Assembly: GCA_006226685.1 (NCBI GenBank)
Contig: SBGG01000067.1
Location: 26,646 to 90,645, forward strand
Origin: Sphingomonadales bacterium
GTDB taxonomy: Bacteria > Pseudomonadota > Alphaproteobacteria > Sphingomonadales > Sphingomonadaceae
Reading direction: 5' to 3'
DNA: 64,000 nt
The first letter of the stretch is position 1. The number at the start of each line of letters is the position of its first letter. A model generated the notes under the pieces. That model did not search any database. It saw only the letters and a list, made by a program, of their open reading frames with translations, and was not told where the DNA came from. A program made the position numbers and the translations under genes. This document shows, piece after piece, positions 9,569 to 18,042 of the stretch.

Positions 9569-11695
9569 TCAGCGGCGCGGGCCGGACGCGGAAGGCCCCG
9601 CCATCCCCGCCGTCAGAGCGCCGTGTTCCACCGTCGGCGCGCGCAGGGCGCGGCCGTTGATGCGCGTGATAACGCCCTGTGCAGCCTCGGCGTCGGACGG
9701 GCGCTCGATCATGATCGGCGGCGCATGGTCGCGATGCAGGGTCAGGCGCGTATAGGCGGGGCGGATCGCGACATAATGGGGATCGCCGGGCGTCAGCGGG
9801 TAAAGCCCCATCACCGCGAACACATACCAGGCCGACATCGCACCGGCGTCATCATCCATACCATCGGCAAAACCCTGCGGCGCGAGCGCGAAGCTGCGCC
9901 CATGCCAGGGGGCCGGACGCTTGCCCGCATTGGTGTACCAATGGTCGATCGGGCGGGTGAGAATGCCGTGGACCAGCTTTCCGCTCTCCGCCGCATCACC
10001 GCGCCAGGCGGGCAGGAAGGGCGCCTGCATGTCCGGCTGATTGGTCATGTTGAACAGGCCACGCGCAAAAAAGGCGTTCAGTTCCGCGTCGAACCGCGCC
10101 GCGCCCAGCGTTTCGACCAGCCAGGGCAGATCGAACACCGGCGCCCAGCGATATTGCCACAGCGTCCCCTGATAGAGGCCGCGCGCCTTCACCACATCGG
10201 CATCCTCGCCCAATGTCGCGAACACCTGCCGCCACATTGCGCGATAGGAAAGCGCCTGTTCGCGGAAGCGCCGCGCGGTTTCCGCCTCGCCCAGATCCCC
10301 GGCCAGTTCGGCGATCGCCCAGTCGTCATAGGCGGCCTCGATCTGCTCGTCCGGCGTCGCGCGAGCGAGCGTCGGGCTTTCGGCGATCATACCGCGGAGC
10401 GCCGCCTGCGCATCGGCACGGGAAAGCAGCCCCTTGCGAAAGAAATCCAGCAGGGCAACGCCACTATGCTCGGTGCGCACGGAGAGAAACGGCTCGGCCT
10501 GCGTCGCCCAGCGATGCTTGCCCTCACCATAAAGTTCGACCAGCGACCGGGCGATGTCCGCCGCGCGATCAGGCGCGATCAATGCGAGTAGCGGCATCAG
10601 CGTGCGGTAATTGTCCCACATCGCCCAGCTCGTATAGCGTTGGTGGCCCGGAACGACCCGTTTGATCGCGCCGTCGCTGCCGCGATAGCGCCCGTCCGGG
10701 TCGGCAATCGCAACCGGGGTCTGAAGGGTGCGGAACAGAGCAGTGACAAACAACGCGCGTTCATCCCGTGTCGCGCCATCGATGGAAATGCGGGACAGCG
10801 CCCCGTCCCATGCGGCCTGCGTAGCGCCCGCGACATCGCCGAAAGGGCGGTCGCCAGTTTCCCGTGCCAGCACATCGGCCGCGCCGTCCGCATCGACCGA
10901 GGAGAGGCCCGTGCGCAGTTCGACGACATCGCCCGCACGCACATCAAGGCGCAACGTGGCAAGCCCCTTGTCATCGAAGGCCAGCGGCGCGGTCACCGGC
11001 CTGCCGTTGTGGAGCAGGCGCGAAGCGGTGAACAGGCGATAGGCGCCGACATCGCACACCGTCCCGGCGCGCAGTTCGCCGCGCAGATCGGCGGCAGCGG
11101 TCGTAAGCCAGTGCGCGGAAATCCGTTTGGCATAGCCATGATTGGGATCGAGCTTCAGGATCACGCGCCCGGCATGGGGAAGGCGGAAACGGATGATCCC
11201 GGCCCCGCGCGTCGCCGTCAATTGCGCCTCGATCCCGTTGCCATAGGTCAGCCGGTAATAGCCCGCATGGGCGCGCTCGCCTGCCTTATCCATCGAGGCG
11301 AGGTCGGGCGCCCCTTCATATTCCAGCATCGCCAGCAGGTCGCCCCCCGCCCCGCCGCACCCGACGCCGACGCCGCGCGTATGCGAAAAGCCGCGCAGCA
11401 GGGTCGCCGCAAAATCATAGCCCGCATGATTGGCGGGCGCCGTGTCGGGGCCGAGCTGTACCATGCCGAAGGGCGCGACCGCCGCCGGACTCAACTGCCC
11501 GAAATCGGCCAGCGTGCCGACGAACGGATCGACCAGCCGCGCGGGGCTTGCGTCCTGCTGCGCGGCAACGGACACGACCGGGGTCGGCGCGACCGGATGA
11601 TCCGCCGTCCCGGCGGATGCTGGCGACAGGGCGGATGCCGCCGACAGGGCGATCAGGACGGCGGCCATTGCGGAGCGGGGCATGGCCGGATTCAT
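9569..11695 (-). CDS. GH92-family glycoside hydrolase (alpha-mannosidase), secreted
   Basis: 708 residues with an N-terminal signal peptide (AAVLIALSAASALSPASAG). GH92 motifs are clear: VDPFVGT at the mature N-terminus, FSHTRGVGVGCGGAGGDLL, and near the C-terminus DDDAGAMSAWYVFAVMGLYP with the following VAIRPAY strand. GH92 enzymes are calcium-dependent exo-alpha-mannosidases that remove alpha-1,2, 1,3, 1,4 or 1,6 mannose. Linkage cannot be assigned. It is the last gene of a coupled operon, overlapping the YdcF-like gene by ATGA, and is co-transcribed with a phospholipase C and a TonB receptor. The product is probably periplasmic or surface-exposed. Confidence 0.92.
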   Translation of the reverse strand: MNPAMPRSAMAAVLIALSAASALSPASAGTADHPVAPTPVVSVAAQQDASPARLVDPFVGTLADFGQLSPAAVAPFGMVQLGPDTAPANHAGYDFAATLLRGFSHTRGVGVGCGGAGGDLLAMLEYEGAPDLASMDKAGERAHAGYYRLTYGNGIEAQLTATRGAGIIRFRLPHAGRVILKLDPNHGYAKRISAHWLTTAAADLRGELRAGTVCDVGAYRLFTASRLLHNGRPVTAPLAFDDKGLATLRLDVRAGDVVELRTGLSSVDADGAADVLARETGDRPFGDVAGATQAAWDGALSRISIDGATRDERALFVTALFRTLQTPVAIADPDGRYRGSDGAIKRVVPGHQRYTSWAMWDNYRTLMPLLALIAPDRAADIARSLVELYGEGKHRWATQAEPFLSVRTEHSGVALLDFFRKGLLSRADAQAALRGMIAESPTLARATPDEQIEAAYDDWAIAELAGDLGEAETARRFREQALSYRAMWRQVFATLGEDADVVKARGLYQGTLWQYRWAPVFDLPWLVETLGAARFDAELNAFFARGLFNMTNQPDMQAPFLPAWRGDAAESGKLVHGILTRPIDHWYTNAGKRPAPWHGRSFALAPQGFADGMDDDAGAMSAWYVFAVMGLYPLTPGDPHYVAIRPAYTRLTLHRDHAPPIMIERPSDAEAAQGVITRINGRALRAPTVEHGALTAGMAGPSASGPRR

Positions 11696-12975
11696 GGGTC
11701 GAGCGGGTCCATCGGATCGACATGGAAAGACAGCGCATCCGGGCGGAAGGTCAGCGACAGCGCATCCGGTCCCGGCCCGATCCGGCCGGGCAGATAACCC
11801 AGTTCCTGCTTGTTGCGATCGGCCAGTTCGGCGCCGCCAATATAGAGAATCGTCTCCGGCGTGGAGAGGATCAGCGCATCCTTGTCGTCCGGTATCGCCG
11901 TCATGAGGATCAGCCGGGAGACATTGCGGAGATTGGTCGTCGTGTGACGCGCATGCGGATCGATCAAGATACGGTCGGCCGGAACATCATAATGGCGGAT
12001 CAGTTCCTCGCGCATCTCGACCGCCTCGTTGAAGCGGGTACGGCTGGGGTGGACCGCCCCGCCCGAAAGGATGATGACCGGTGCAAGCCCGCGATGGAAG
12101 CGATCGGCGGCAAGGCGCAGGCGCAAATGCCCCATCACCCCGGTGCGCGACACCGCATCCTCGGGACCATGACCGAACAGCAGTAGCGCGCTATAAGGAT
12201 AATGCGTCCAGTCAATGCCTTTCAGCGCCTCGACGGTCGCCGCGTTGAGACCGCCCAGAAGCGGCCGGTGGCTCGCGGCATCATCGCGTTCATTGGTGAT
12301 GAGCAGCGTCGTCGCATAGCGCAGGGCGGGATCGAAGAAGAGGTCGTCCGCCCGGTTCTGCGCGCGGGTGACCGCCTCCTGCGCGGCGAGGACATAGGCA
12401 TAGTCGGGCTGCGCCGTATCGAAGATGATCGCGTCGATCTTCGGATAGCGCGGCGCTTCTCCCGCGGCGTAGACGCGCATCACATAGTTCATCCCCCGCG
12501 CGGCGTCGGCCCAGGCGGCAGCAATGAACGCCGGGTCTTCCAGCGCCTCATGCAGCGCAAAATGCCGCGAAGGACGCAGCTTTCCGGCAATGAGGGACCG
12601 GGCGAAACCGGGCTTGCCGGCAAGCGTGGACAGCGCCTTGCCGACAGTCGCGATGTCGGCCTCGGTCCAGAGCCAGGGATCGACGCGGCAGGACGGCAGG
12701 GCGGTACAGCCGGTCGCGGCGGCAACACGGTTCGCGCGATCGCGGACGAGGCCGGCCAGCGCCTTGTCCTTGCGCAGCGCCCCCGCCCAGACGGGATCGG
12801 CGCGCAGCGCGGCGAGCAGCGGGAACTCCAGCTCCGCCAGCGAAGAATCGAAACGGCTCGCGACGGCAGCCCCCTGAGAGGGAGCCGCCGGGGTCTCCAC
12901 CCGGGCGACGGAGGGCTGCGGTAACAGCGCCGCCATCGCCGCGAACAGAACGGCGCGCAAAAGCATGACAGTCAT
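11692..12975 (-). CDS. YdcF/DUF218-family protein with signal peptide
   Basis: 427 residues from the ATG at 12975, which overlaps the upstream stop (ATGA) and has AAGGA 8 nt before it; a longer frame starting at 13419 merely shadows the phospholipase gene. A signal peptide (MLLRAVLFAAMAALLPQPSVA) precedes a long helical region. The DUF218 core then follows in the C-terminal half: ALLLFGHGPED, VIILSGGAVHP, EAVEMREELIRHYDVPADRILIDPHARHTTTNLRNVSRLI. The DUF218 fold is a nucleotide-like Rossmann domain of unsettled function; relatives act in envelope polysaccharide or peptidoglycan-related steps. Sitting between PI-PLC and GH92 in one operon, it likely processes or binds a sugar-phosphate intermediate (inference). 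Confidence 0.85.
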   Translation of the reverse strand: MTVMLLRAVLFAAMAALLPQPSVARVETPAAPSQGAAVASRFDSSLAELEFPLLAALRADPVWAGALRKDKALAGLVRDRANRVAAATGCTALPSCRVDPWLWTEADIATVGKALSTLAGKPGFARSLIAGKLRPSRHFALHEALEDPAFIAAAWADAARGMNYVMRVYAAGEAPRYPKIDAIIFDTAQPDYAYVLAAQEAVTRAQNRADDLFFDPALRYATTLLITNERDDAASHRPLLGGLNAATVEALKGIDWTHYPYSALLLFGHGPEDAVSRTGVMGHLRLRLAADRFHRGLAPVIILSGGAVHPSRTRFNEAVEMREELIRHYDVPADRILIDPHARHTTTNLRNVSRLILMTAIPDDKDALILSTPETILYIGGAELADRNKQELGYLPGRIGPGPDALSLTFRPDALSFHVDPMDPLDP

Positions 12976-14195
12976 CGGGAAGATCCTTTGCTGGAACCCG
13001 GAACGCTCGCCGTCACCGGATTGGTGCGCCATCCTCCCGCAAAGGGCGAGAGATGATAGCCATTGCCATGAACATTGGGCGCGGTGAGATAATCGGTCGA
13101 AATGATCTGCGCGCCACTTGCCAGCGTGGCGTCGCGACGGGACGGATCGTCGGAACGCGCATCGCCGGTGTCGATATCGGCGCGCGAACGGACCATATAG
13201 CCCTGCCGCACCAGCGCCGGGATACGGTCGGGATCGGCAGTCGCATTGTCGACCAGCAGGAAGGCGGTGTGCGCCATGCCCGGCAGGCCCTGCACGAAGG
13301 CGACGCGTCCTTCCAGCGACGAACGACCCGCCATATAAGGATCGAACGCCTTCAGATTGAGTCCCGGCACCAGATAGAGGAACAGGAACCGGCCCCGCAC
13401 CTGCGACAGGCGCGGCCATGCCCCGGCGCGCGCGGCTTCTTCCAGCGTGTTGTGCGTACCGCGCAAATCATCCGGCGTGAACAGCCGTTCCTGGCCCAAT
13501 ATCGCCCGGATCGAAGCATCCACCTCGTCAAAGGCGGCGGCATCGAAGGGCGGTACCTTCGCCGCGCCGGGCACGGCCTTGTCCAGCCCGCCAAATTTGG
13601 GTTCCAGCAGGATGAAGACCGGGCTGTGCCCCGGATTGGCATCCGACCATTGGCGCAGCAGCGTCAGACATTGGCGCAGACGCGGGCACTGGCTGCGGAA
13701 ATCCATGTCGGCGACATGCTGCACCTTGATACCGGGCTTTTTCAGCTCCCCGGTATAGATGGGGGCGAGGTCTGTAGCCCCCTTCGCGCGCAGTTCACGA
13801 TAGGGAAGCGGGTCGGCATAAAGGCCGCCTTCGGGATCGGGATAGAGATCGAGTTCAAGGCTGCGCGCGCCCATGCGAAGCTGCGCCTCGATCGGCATCT
13901 GAACATAATCGAGCGTCTGCGCCGGATCGGTCAGGCCACTGGGATGCTCCTCCGCCAGCGCCTTTTTCTGACGCTCGTCGAGCCGGGCGGTCATGGCCGC
14001 GTAAAGGGCGCGGACGCGCGGCGCCATCAGCGCCATCGCGCGGGGGTCGGCGGGCAACGCATAGCTGTTATGCGTACCCACCACCTGAATTTCATTGAGG
14101 CGCGGATCGGCGGGAGCCTCCGCACCGGCGAGGGCCGCAGCCCCCGCCGCGCAAAGCGCGACGGGGACGGCGAGCAGGGACGTCAGGCGACGCAT
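12972..14195 (-). CDS. Ca2+-dependent phosphatidylinositol-specific phospholipase C (PI-PLC-C1 family), secreted
   Basis: 407 residues. A signal peptide (SLLAVPVALCAAGAAALAGA) precedes the PI-PLC TIM barrel: VGTHNSY with catalytic His at about residue 42, an SLELDLYPDPEGG metal-binding segment, then VQHVADMDFRS with the second His, SPVFILLEPKFGG and DDLRGTHNTLEEAAR. Enzymes of this type cleave phosphoinositides, and sometimes GPI-linked or glycerophosphoinositol substrates, releasing inositol phosphate. It begins 2 nt after the TonB-receptor stop and overlaps the next gene by ATGA. The pairing with a GH92 mannosidase is unusual and suggests a mannosylated inositol lipid as substrate (inference). 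Confidence 0.88.
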   Translation of the reverse strand: MRRLTSLLAVPVALCAAGAAALAGAEAPADPRLNEIQVVGTHNSYALPADPRAMALMAPRVRALYAAMTARLDERQKKALAEEHPSGLTDPAQTLDYVQMPIEAQLRMGARSLELDLYPDPEGGLYADPLPYRELRAKGATDLAPIYTGELKKPGIKVQHVADMDFRSQCPRLRQCLTLLRQWSDANPGHSPVFILLEPKFGGLDKAVPGAAKVPPFDAAAFDEVDASIRAILGQERLFTPDDLRGTHNTLEEAARAGAWPRLSQVRGRFLFLYLVPGLNLKAFDPYMAGRSSLEGRVAFVQGLPGMAHTAFLLVDNATADPDRIPALVRQGYMVRSRADIDTGDARSDDPSRRDATLASGAQIISTDYLTAPNVHGNGYHLSPFAGGWRTNPVTASVPGSSKGSSR

Positions 14196-14196
14196 C

Positions 14197-16704
14197 TTAC
14201 CAGCGCTTGGTCAGCACGAAGCGGAAGCTGCGACCGAAGACCGGACGACCATAAATGGCGGTCGAGGCCCCCTGACCGGAGAGCTGATCGGTACGCGGAT
14301 TGCCCTCGGTCAGGCCCTTGGCATTGGTGATATTGTCGCCCACCACCTGGAACTGCCAGGTACCGCGCGACAGGGTGAAACCCGCACCGAGCGTGTCATA
14401 GGACGGCAACTCGGTCAGATTGTAGAGGTCGACATAGCGCTTGCCGACATAATTGTAGCGCAGATAGGCATCGACATTGGTGCCGGCGATATCGAAGTTC
14501 ACGCTCGGCCGGAAATTGCCGTAAACCTTCGGCTCACGGACGAGCTGATTACCCTCGACTGCCGCCGCCGAAGCCCCGAATTCATTGACGAGGTTCGACA
14601 TGGTCGGATCGCTGACGGTCAGTGTACCGGCCAGCGTCAGCCATTTGATCGGGCGAACCGAAATATCGGCCTCCACGCCCTTGGTTTCGGCCTGACCGAT
14701 GAAGGTCAGCGTCTGGTTATTCTGGCCGGTCTGCGGATTATAGGCGAGGAACGACGCGTTGAACGGATCGAACTTCGTGTAGAAACCCGTGAAATAGGCC
14801 TGCACCATCGGCAGCGAGATCTTGATGCCCGCCTCATATTGGCGCGCCTTGGTCGTCACCGGCGTGCCGGTCGAATAGACGATGGATTCGCCCGGAACGC
14901 GATAGGCCTCCGAAATGCGGCCATAGAGGCCGAAATGGCGCGACAGGTCGTAATTGGCACCCAGCGTCCAGGGGGTTACCGTTTTGGTCAGGTTCCGGTT
15001 GTTAATGGTGCCATCGAACGCGCGGGTCGAATCATCGGCCAGCGTTGTCGGATCGCCCAGATCGACCCCGCTTACCTGCCCGAGGCCATAGCCTTTATAG
15101 CTATAGGCTTCGTGCCGGATACCGCCATCGATGCGCAGCTTGTCGGTGACCTGCCAGCTGTCATTGGCGTAAAGCGCCCACATCGTCACGTCCGACTTGC
15201 CGCCGGTCAGCGTGGTCGCATAGCGCAGCACCCCGTTGTCGGTGACATAACCGAGCACGTCTCCGGTCGCCGAATAGGCGACAAGGTCGAGTGTCCGGGG
15301 CTGGGTCGCGATTTCGAACAGATAATCCTGATAACGCTGGCGATAGACGGTGCCATAAGCGGTGCCATAGGCGCCGAACGCGATGCTGTGCGTACCGAGG
15401 CCGGTCTTGATGTCGCGGGTTATGCGCAGGTCGCCCTGGGTCGAGTAGAAATCGGAACTGACCGCACGATATTGCGCCGCGGTAACGAGGCCGGACGCCG
15501 AGTTCGGATCATAGAGCGTCTGGCCGTTGGTGCCCGCGATCGCATAGCCCATATAGGCGACATTGCTGCCGAATGCGGTCTGGGCCGCGCTCAGATAGCT
15601 GTTGGCAAAGGCCGTGCCGTCCTGCGGGTTGCTGGTCGAATACAGCGCGTCGAAATCGACCTTGCCGTCGGTGTAACGGCCCTTGGCGCTGACCGTCCAT
15701 TCCCCGAAATTGCCGGTATAATCGAGACCGAGCATGAAGTAGCGGGTGTGGCGACCGTTCGACAGGTCGCGGTCTTCCACCATCGTACCGCCTTCGCCAT
15801 CGGAATAGCGCATCCGCGCATTCTGAAGCACGGGGCTGTTCATCGTGCCCTTGAAATAATCCAGATAAGGGTCGAGCGAGACGGAGGGATCGCGCGGATC
15901 GGCCACCGGAATCGGCAGATAGAAGAGGTTCCGGTCATTGAGATAGGTGCCGGACAGGCGGATTTCGCCATTGTCCAGTTCCCGCACGATATTGGCGCGG
16001 ACCTGACCGCCCTTGTCCGCCGGGAAACCGCTATAGCGGGCGCCGTCATTCTGACGGAGGAAGCCGCCGATCGCATAATAGGTGTTCTGGCCGAGCGGAC
16101 CCGCACTATAGGCGTCGAGACGATAGAGATCGGTATCGCCCACGGTCACGCGCACCGCGCCTTCCGGCGTGTCTGTACCGCGCACGGTAATCTGGTTGTA
16201 GATCGCCGCCGCATTGCTGGCGAACACCGGCGAGGGGCCGCCGCGCACAAATTCGACGGTGCGGGTCATGAGGTCGGTGCGGTTGAGCACGTCGCCCTTG
16301 AAGAAATTGCCGTCATTATCGCCATAGATCGGCATGCCGTCCTGCTGGAAAGCCTGAAAACTGCCTTCGTTGGGAATGCCGCGAATGCGGTAGACATTCT
16401 GCACCTCGCCGCCGGTCGCTTCGGCATGAATGCCGGGAAGCTGGCCCAGCAGATCGGCGAAGTTAAGCGGCGCCATCTTCTGAATATCGTCATTCGAAAG
16501 CGTGGTGACGGCGTAGGAGACGTCGAATTTCTTCTGCGCCTTGGACGATCCGGTCACGATGATCGTATCGCCGGAAAGGCCGGTGGCGGCATCGCTCGCC
16601 TCTGCGGCGGCGGCTGGCGCTTCGTCCGCCCGCGCCATACCGGCGGTGCAGAGGAAAAGCGAAATTGCCAGTGTCGATGTACCGCGCAAAACAGGTCCAA
16701 TCAT
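14197..16704 (-). CDS. TonB-dependent receptor, first gene of the PI-PLC/GH92 operon
   Basis: 835 residues from the ATG at 16704, which has a GGGGG ribosome site just upstream; an ATG 12 nt earlier has none. A signal peptide ending MARA is followed by a plug (TIIVTGSSKAQKKFDVSYAVTTLSNDDIQKMAPLNFADLLGQLPGIHAE, then YRIRGIPNEGSFQAFQQDGMPIYGDNDGN) and a 22-strand barrel closing on FGRSFRFVLTKRW. The extended DGMPIYGDNDGNFFKGD plug loop is typical of sphingomonad receptors for organic ligands rather than siderophores. It leads a four-gene coupled operon with PI-PLC, the YdcF-like protein and GH92, and so probably imports the released oligosaccharide or inositol product. A ROK-type operator candidate lies directly upstream. 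Confidence 0.93.
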   Translation of the reverse strand: MIGPVLRGTSTLAISLFLCTAGMARADEAPAAAAEASDAATGLSGDTIIVTGSSKAQKKFDVSYAVTTLSNDDIQKMAPLNFADLLGQLPGIHAEATGGEVQNVYRIRGIPNEGSFQAFQQDGMPIYGDNDGNFFKGDVLNRTDLMTRTVEFVRGGPSPVFASNAAAIYNQITVRGTDTPEGAVRVTVGDTDLYRLDAYSAGPLGQNTYYAIGGFLRQNDGARYSGFPADKGGQVRANIVRELDNGEIRLSGTYLNDRNLFYLPIPVADPRDPSVSLDPYLDYFKGTMNSPVLQNARMRYSDGEGGTMVEDRDLSNGRHTRYFMLGLDYTGNFGEWTVSAKGRYTDGKVDFDALYSTSNPQDGTAFANSYLSAAQTAFGSNVAYMGYAIAGTNGQTLYDPNSASGLVTAAQYRAVSSDFYSTQGDLRITRDIKTGLGTHSIAFGAYGTAYGTVYRQRYQDYLFEIATQPRTLDLVAYSATGDVLGYVTDNGVLRYATTLTGGKSDVTMWALYANDSWQVTDKLRIDGGIRHEAYSYKGYGLGQVSGVDLGDPTTLADDSTRAFDGTINNRNLTKTVTPWTLGANYDLSRHFGLYGRISEAYRVPGESIVYSTGTPVTTKARQYEAGIKISLPMVQAYFTGFYTKFDPFNASFLAYNPQTGQNNQTLTFIGQAETKGVEADISVRPIKWLTLAGTLTVSDPTMSNLVNEFGASAAAVEGNQLVREPKVYGNFRPSVNFDIAGTNVDAYLRYNYVGKRYVDLYNLTELPSYDTLGAGFTLSRGTWQFQVVGDNITNAKGLTEGNPRTDQLSGQGASTAIYGRPVFGRSFRFVLTKRW

Positions 16705-16719
16705 GGAAACCCCCATTAA

Positions 16720-16740
16720 TAAATAAATTTGCTTTATTTA
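16720..16740. promoter_or_regulatory. 21-bp palindrome, probable ROK operator
   Basis: TAAATAAA-TTTGC-TTTATTTA is a perfect inverted repeat with 8-bp arms and a 5-bp spacer. It lies 15 nt upstream of the TonB-receptor start and about 90 nt upstream of the divergent ROK regulator. AT-rich palindromes of this kind are the usual targets of NagC/Mlc-type ROK repressors. Its AT content contrasts sharply with the surroundings. Confidence 0.6.
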
Positions 16741-16832
16741 AGAAAGACGGACCGCTAGGCCCGATCCGTCGTTCGCGGCCCCGCTACCGGGTTCAGGCTT
16801 CAATTTCGTGACAGGATCAGCCAAAAGAAATC

Positions 16833-18020
16833 ATGGCAGAGGAAATGCGCTGGAAATATTTTTCGGATGACCGGGATGCCCGGCTGGGGCGCAGCCTTTC
16901 GGGCACCAATCTCGCGCTGGCCGGCGATTATAACCAGCGCATCGTGCTGCAATCGATTCGGCGGCACGACATGGTCACCCGGTCGCAACTGGTGGCGATG
17001 ACAGGCCTGACGGCGCCGACCATCATGAACATTACCCGCCGGTTGCTGGAACAGGGCCTGATCGTCAATTGCGGACGGACGGAGGGCGCGCGCGGACAAC
17101 CGGCCATGCGCTTCATGGTCAATGCCGATGGTTGCCATGCGTTCGGCGTCAATATCGACCGGGATCAGCTGACAGTCGTCCTCCTCGATCTTGCCGGGCG
17201 GGTACGCGCCCTGCGCCGCCATGACGAGGCATTTCTGCTGCCCGAGGCGGCCCGGACGATCATCGCCGGATTGATGCGATCGATTCTCGATGAAACCGGC
17301 ATCGATGTCGACCGGATCATCGGCCTGGGCGTCGCCGTGCCGGACGACCTCGGCAAAGTGCCGCTACGCCGGATGCCGGAGGGCTATGCGATCTGGACCG
17401 ATACCGATGTGGGGGCGTTGCTGCGCCCGATCTGGTCCGGCCCGCTCCATATCGACAATGACGCGGCGGCGGCGGCGATCGGCGAGGCGCAATTCGGCCT
17501 TGGCCTCGTCCATCCGAGCTTTTTCTACATATTGGTCATGGCCGGGCTGGGCGGCGGCGTGGTGCTCGATGGCGTTTATCATCGCGGCGCGGCGGCGCGC
17601 AGCGGTGAGCTTGGCTTCCTGCCCCATGGCGACGGGATGTTGCAGGATGTCGTCTCGCTCTCCGGCCTACGGCACCGCCTTGCCGGGGCCGAAACCGCGG
17701 CAGACAGGGAGGCCGCGCTCGAGGGCTGGCTCGATGATGCCGCACTTGCGCTCGTCCCTGTGGTCGCGGCGATCAACTGCCTCATCAACCCGGATGCAAT
17801 CCTGATCGGCGGGGGGCTGGACCGAGATGTGGCGGCCCGCCTCATCCGCCGGATACAGGACATGGCCGGCCGGACCACCAGCCGGAAAATCCCCGCCGAG
17901 GCCGCACTCGCCATCGCCCGTATCTATGACCATGCGGCGGCGATCGGTGCGGCGATATTGCCTTTCCTCGACCAGTTGCTGCCGACCGAGGGAAGCCTGA
18001 TGAAACGCCCGGGCGACTGA
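16833..18020 (+). CDS. ROK-family transcriptional regulator (NagC/Mlc/XylR type)
   Basis: 395 residues. An N-terminal winged helix (NQRIVLQSIRRHDMVTRSQLVAMTGLTAPTIMNITRRLLEQGLI, about residues 33-75) is followed by the ROK sugar-kinase-like domain. The ATP-type loop GVNIDRDQLTVVLLDLAG is present. The zinc-binding CxCGxxGC motif of true ROK kinases is absent; the matching place reads GELGFLPHGDGMLQDVVSL. It should therefore act as a DNA-binding sugar sensor, not a kinase. It is divergent from the TonB/PI-PLC/GH92 operon, with a perfect palindrome between them. The inducer may be a mannose- or inositol-related product (inference). Confidence 0.9.
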   Translation: MAEEMRWKYFSDDRDARLGRSLSGTNLALAGDYNQRIVLQSIRRHDMVTRSQLVAMTGLTAPTIMNITRRLLEQGLIVNCGRTEGARGQPAMRFMVNADGCHAFGVNIDRDQLTVVLLDLAGRVRALRRHDEAFLLPEAARTIIAGLMRSILDETGIDVDRIIGLGVAVPDDLGKVPLRRMPEGYAIWTDTDVGALLRPIWSGPLHIDNDAAAAAIGEAQFGLGLVHPSFFYILVMAGLGGGVVLDGVYHRGAAARSGELGFLPHGDGMLQDVVSLSGLRHRLAGAETAADREAALEGWLDDAALALVPVVAAINCLINPDAILIGGGLDRDVAARLIRRIQDMAGRTTSRKIPAEAALAIARIYDHAAAIGAAILPFLDQLLPTEGSLMKRPGD

Positions 18021-18042
18021 TCCCACCCCAAGGTGACACCCC

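Noticed and set aside
12976..13419. N-terminal extension of the YdcF-like gene
   Set aside because: The extra 148 residues overlap the PI-PLC coding region in another frame. The ATG at 12975 has a ribosome site and an ATGA overlap.
14095..16719. An 874-codon plus-strand frame
   Set aside because: It is antisense to a clear TonB receptor, with no recognisable motifs and repetitive shadow composition.
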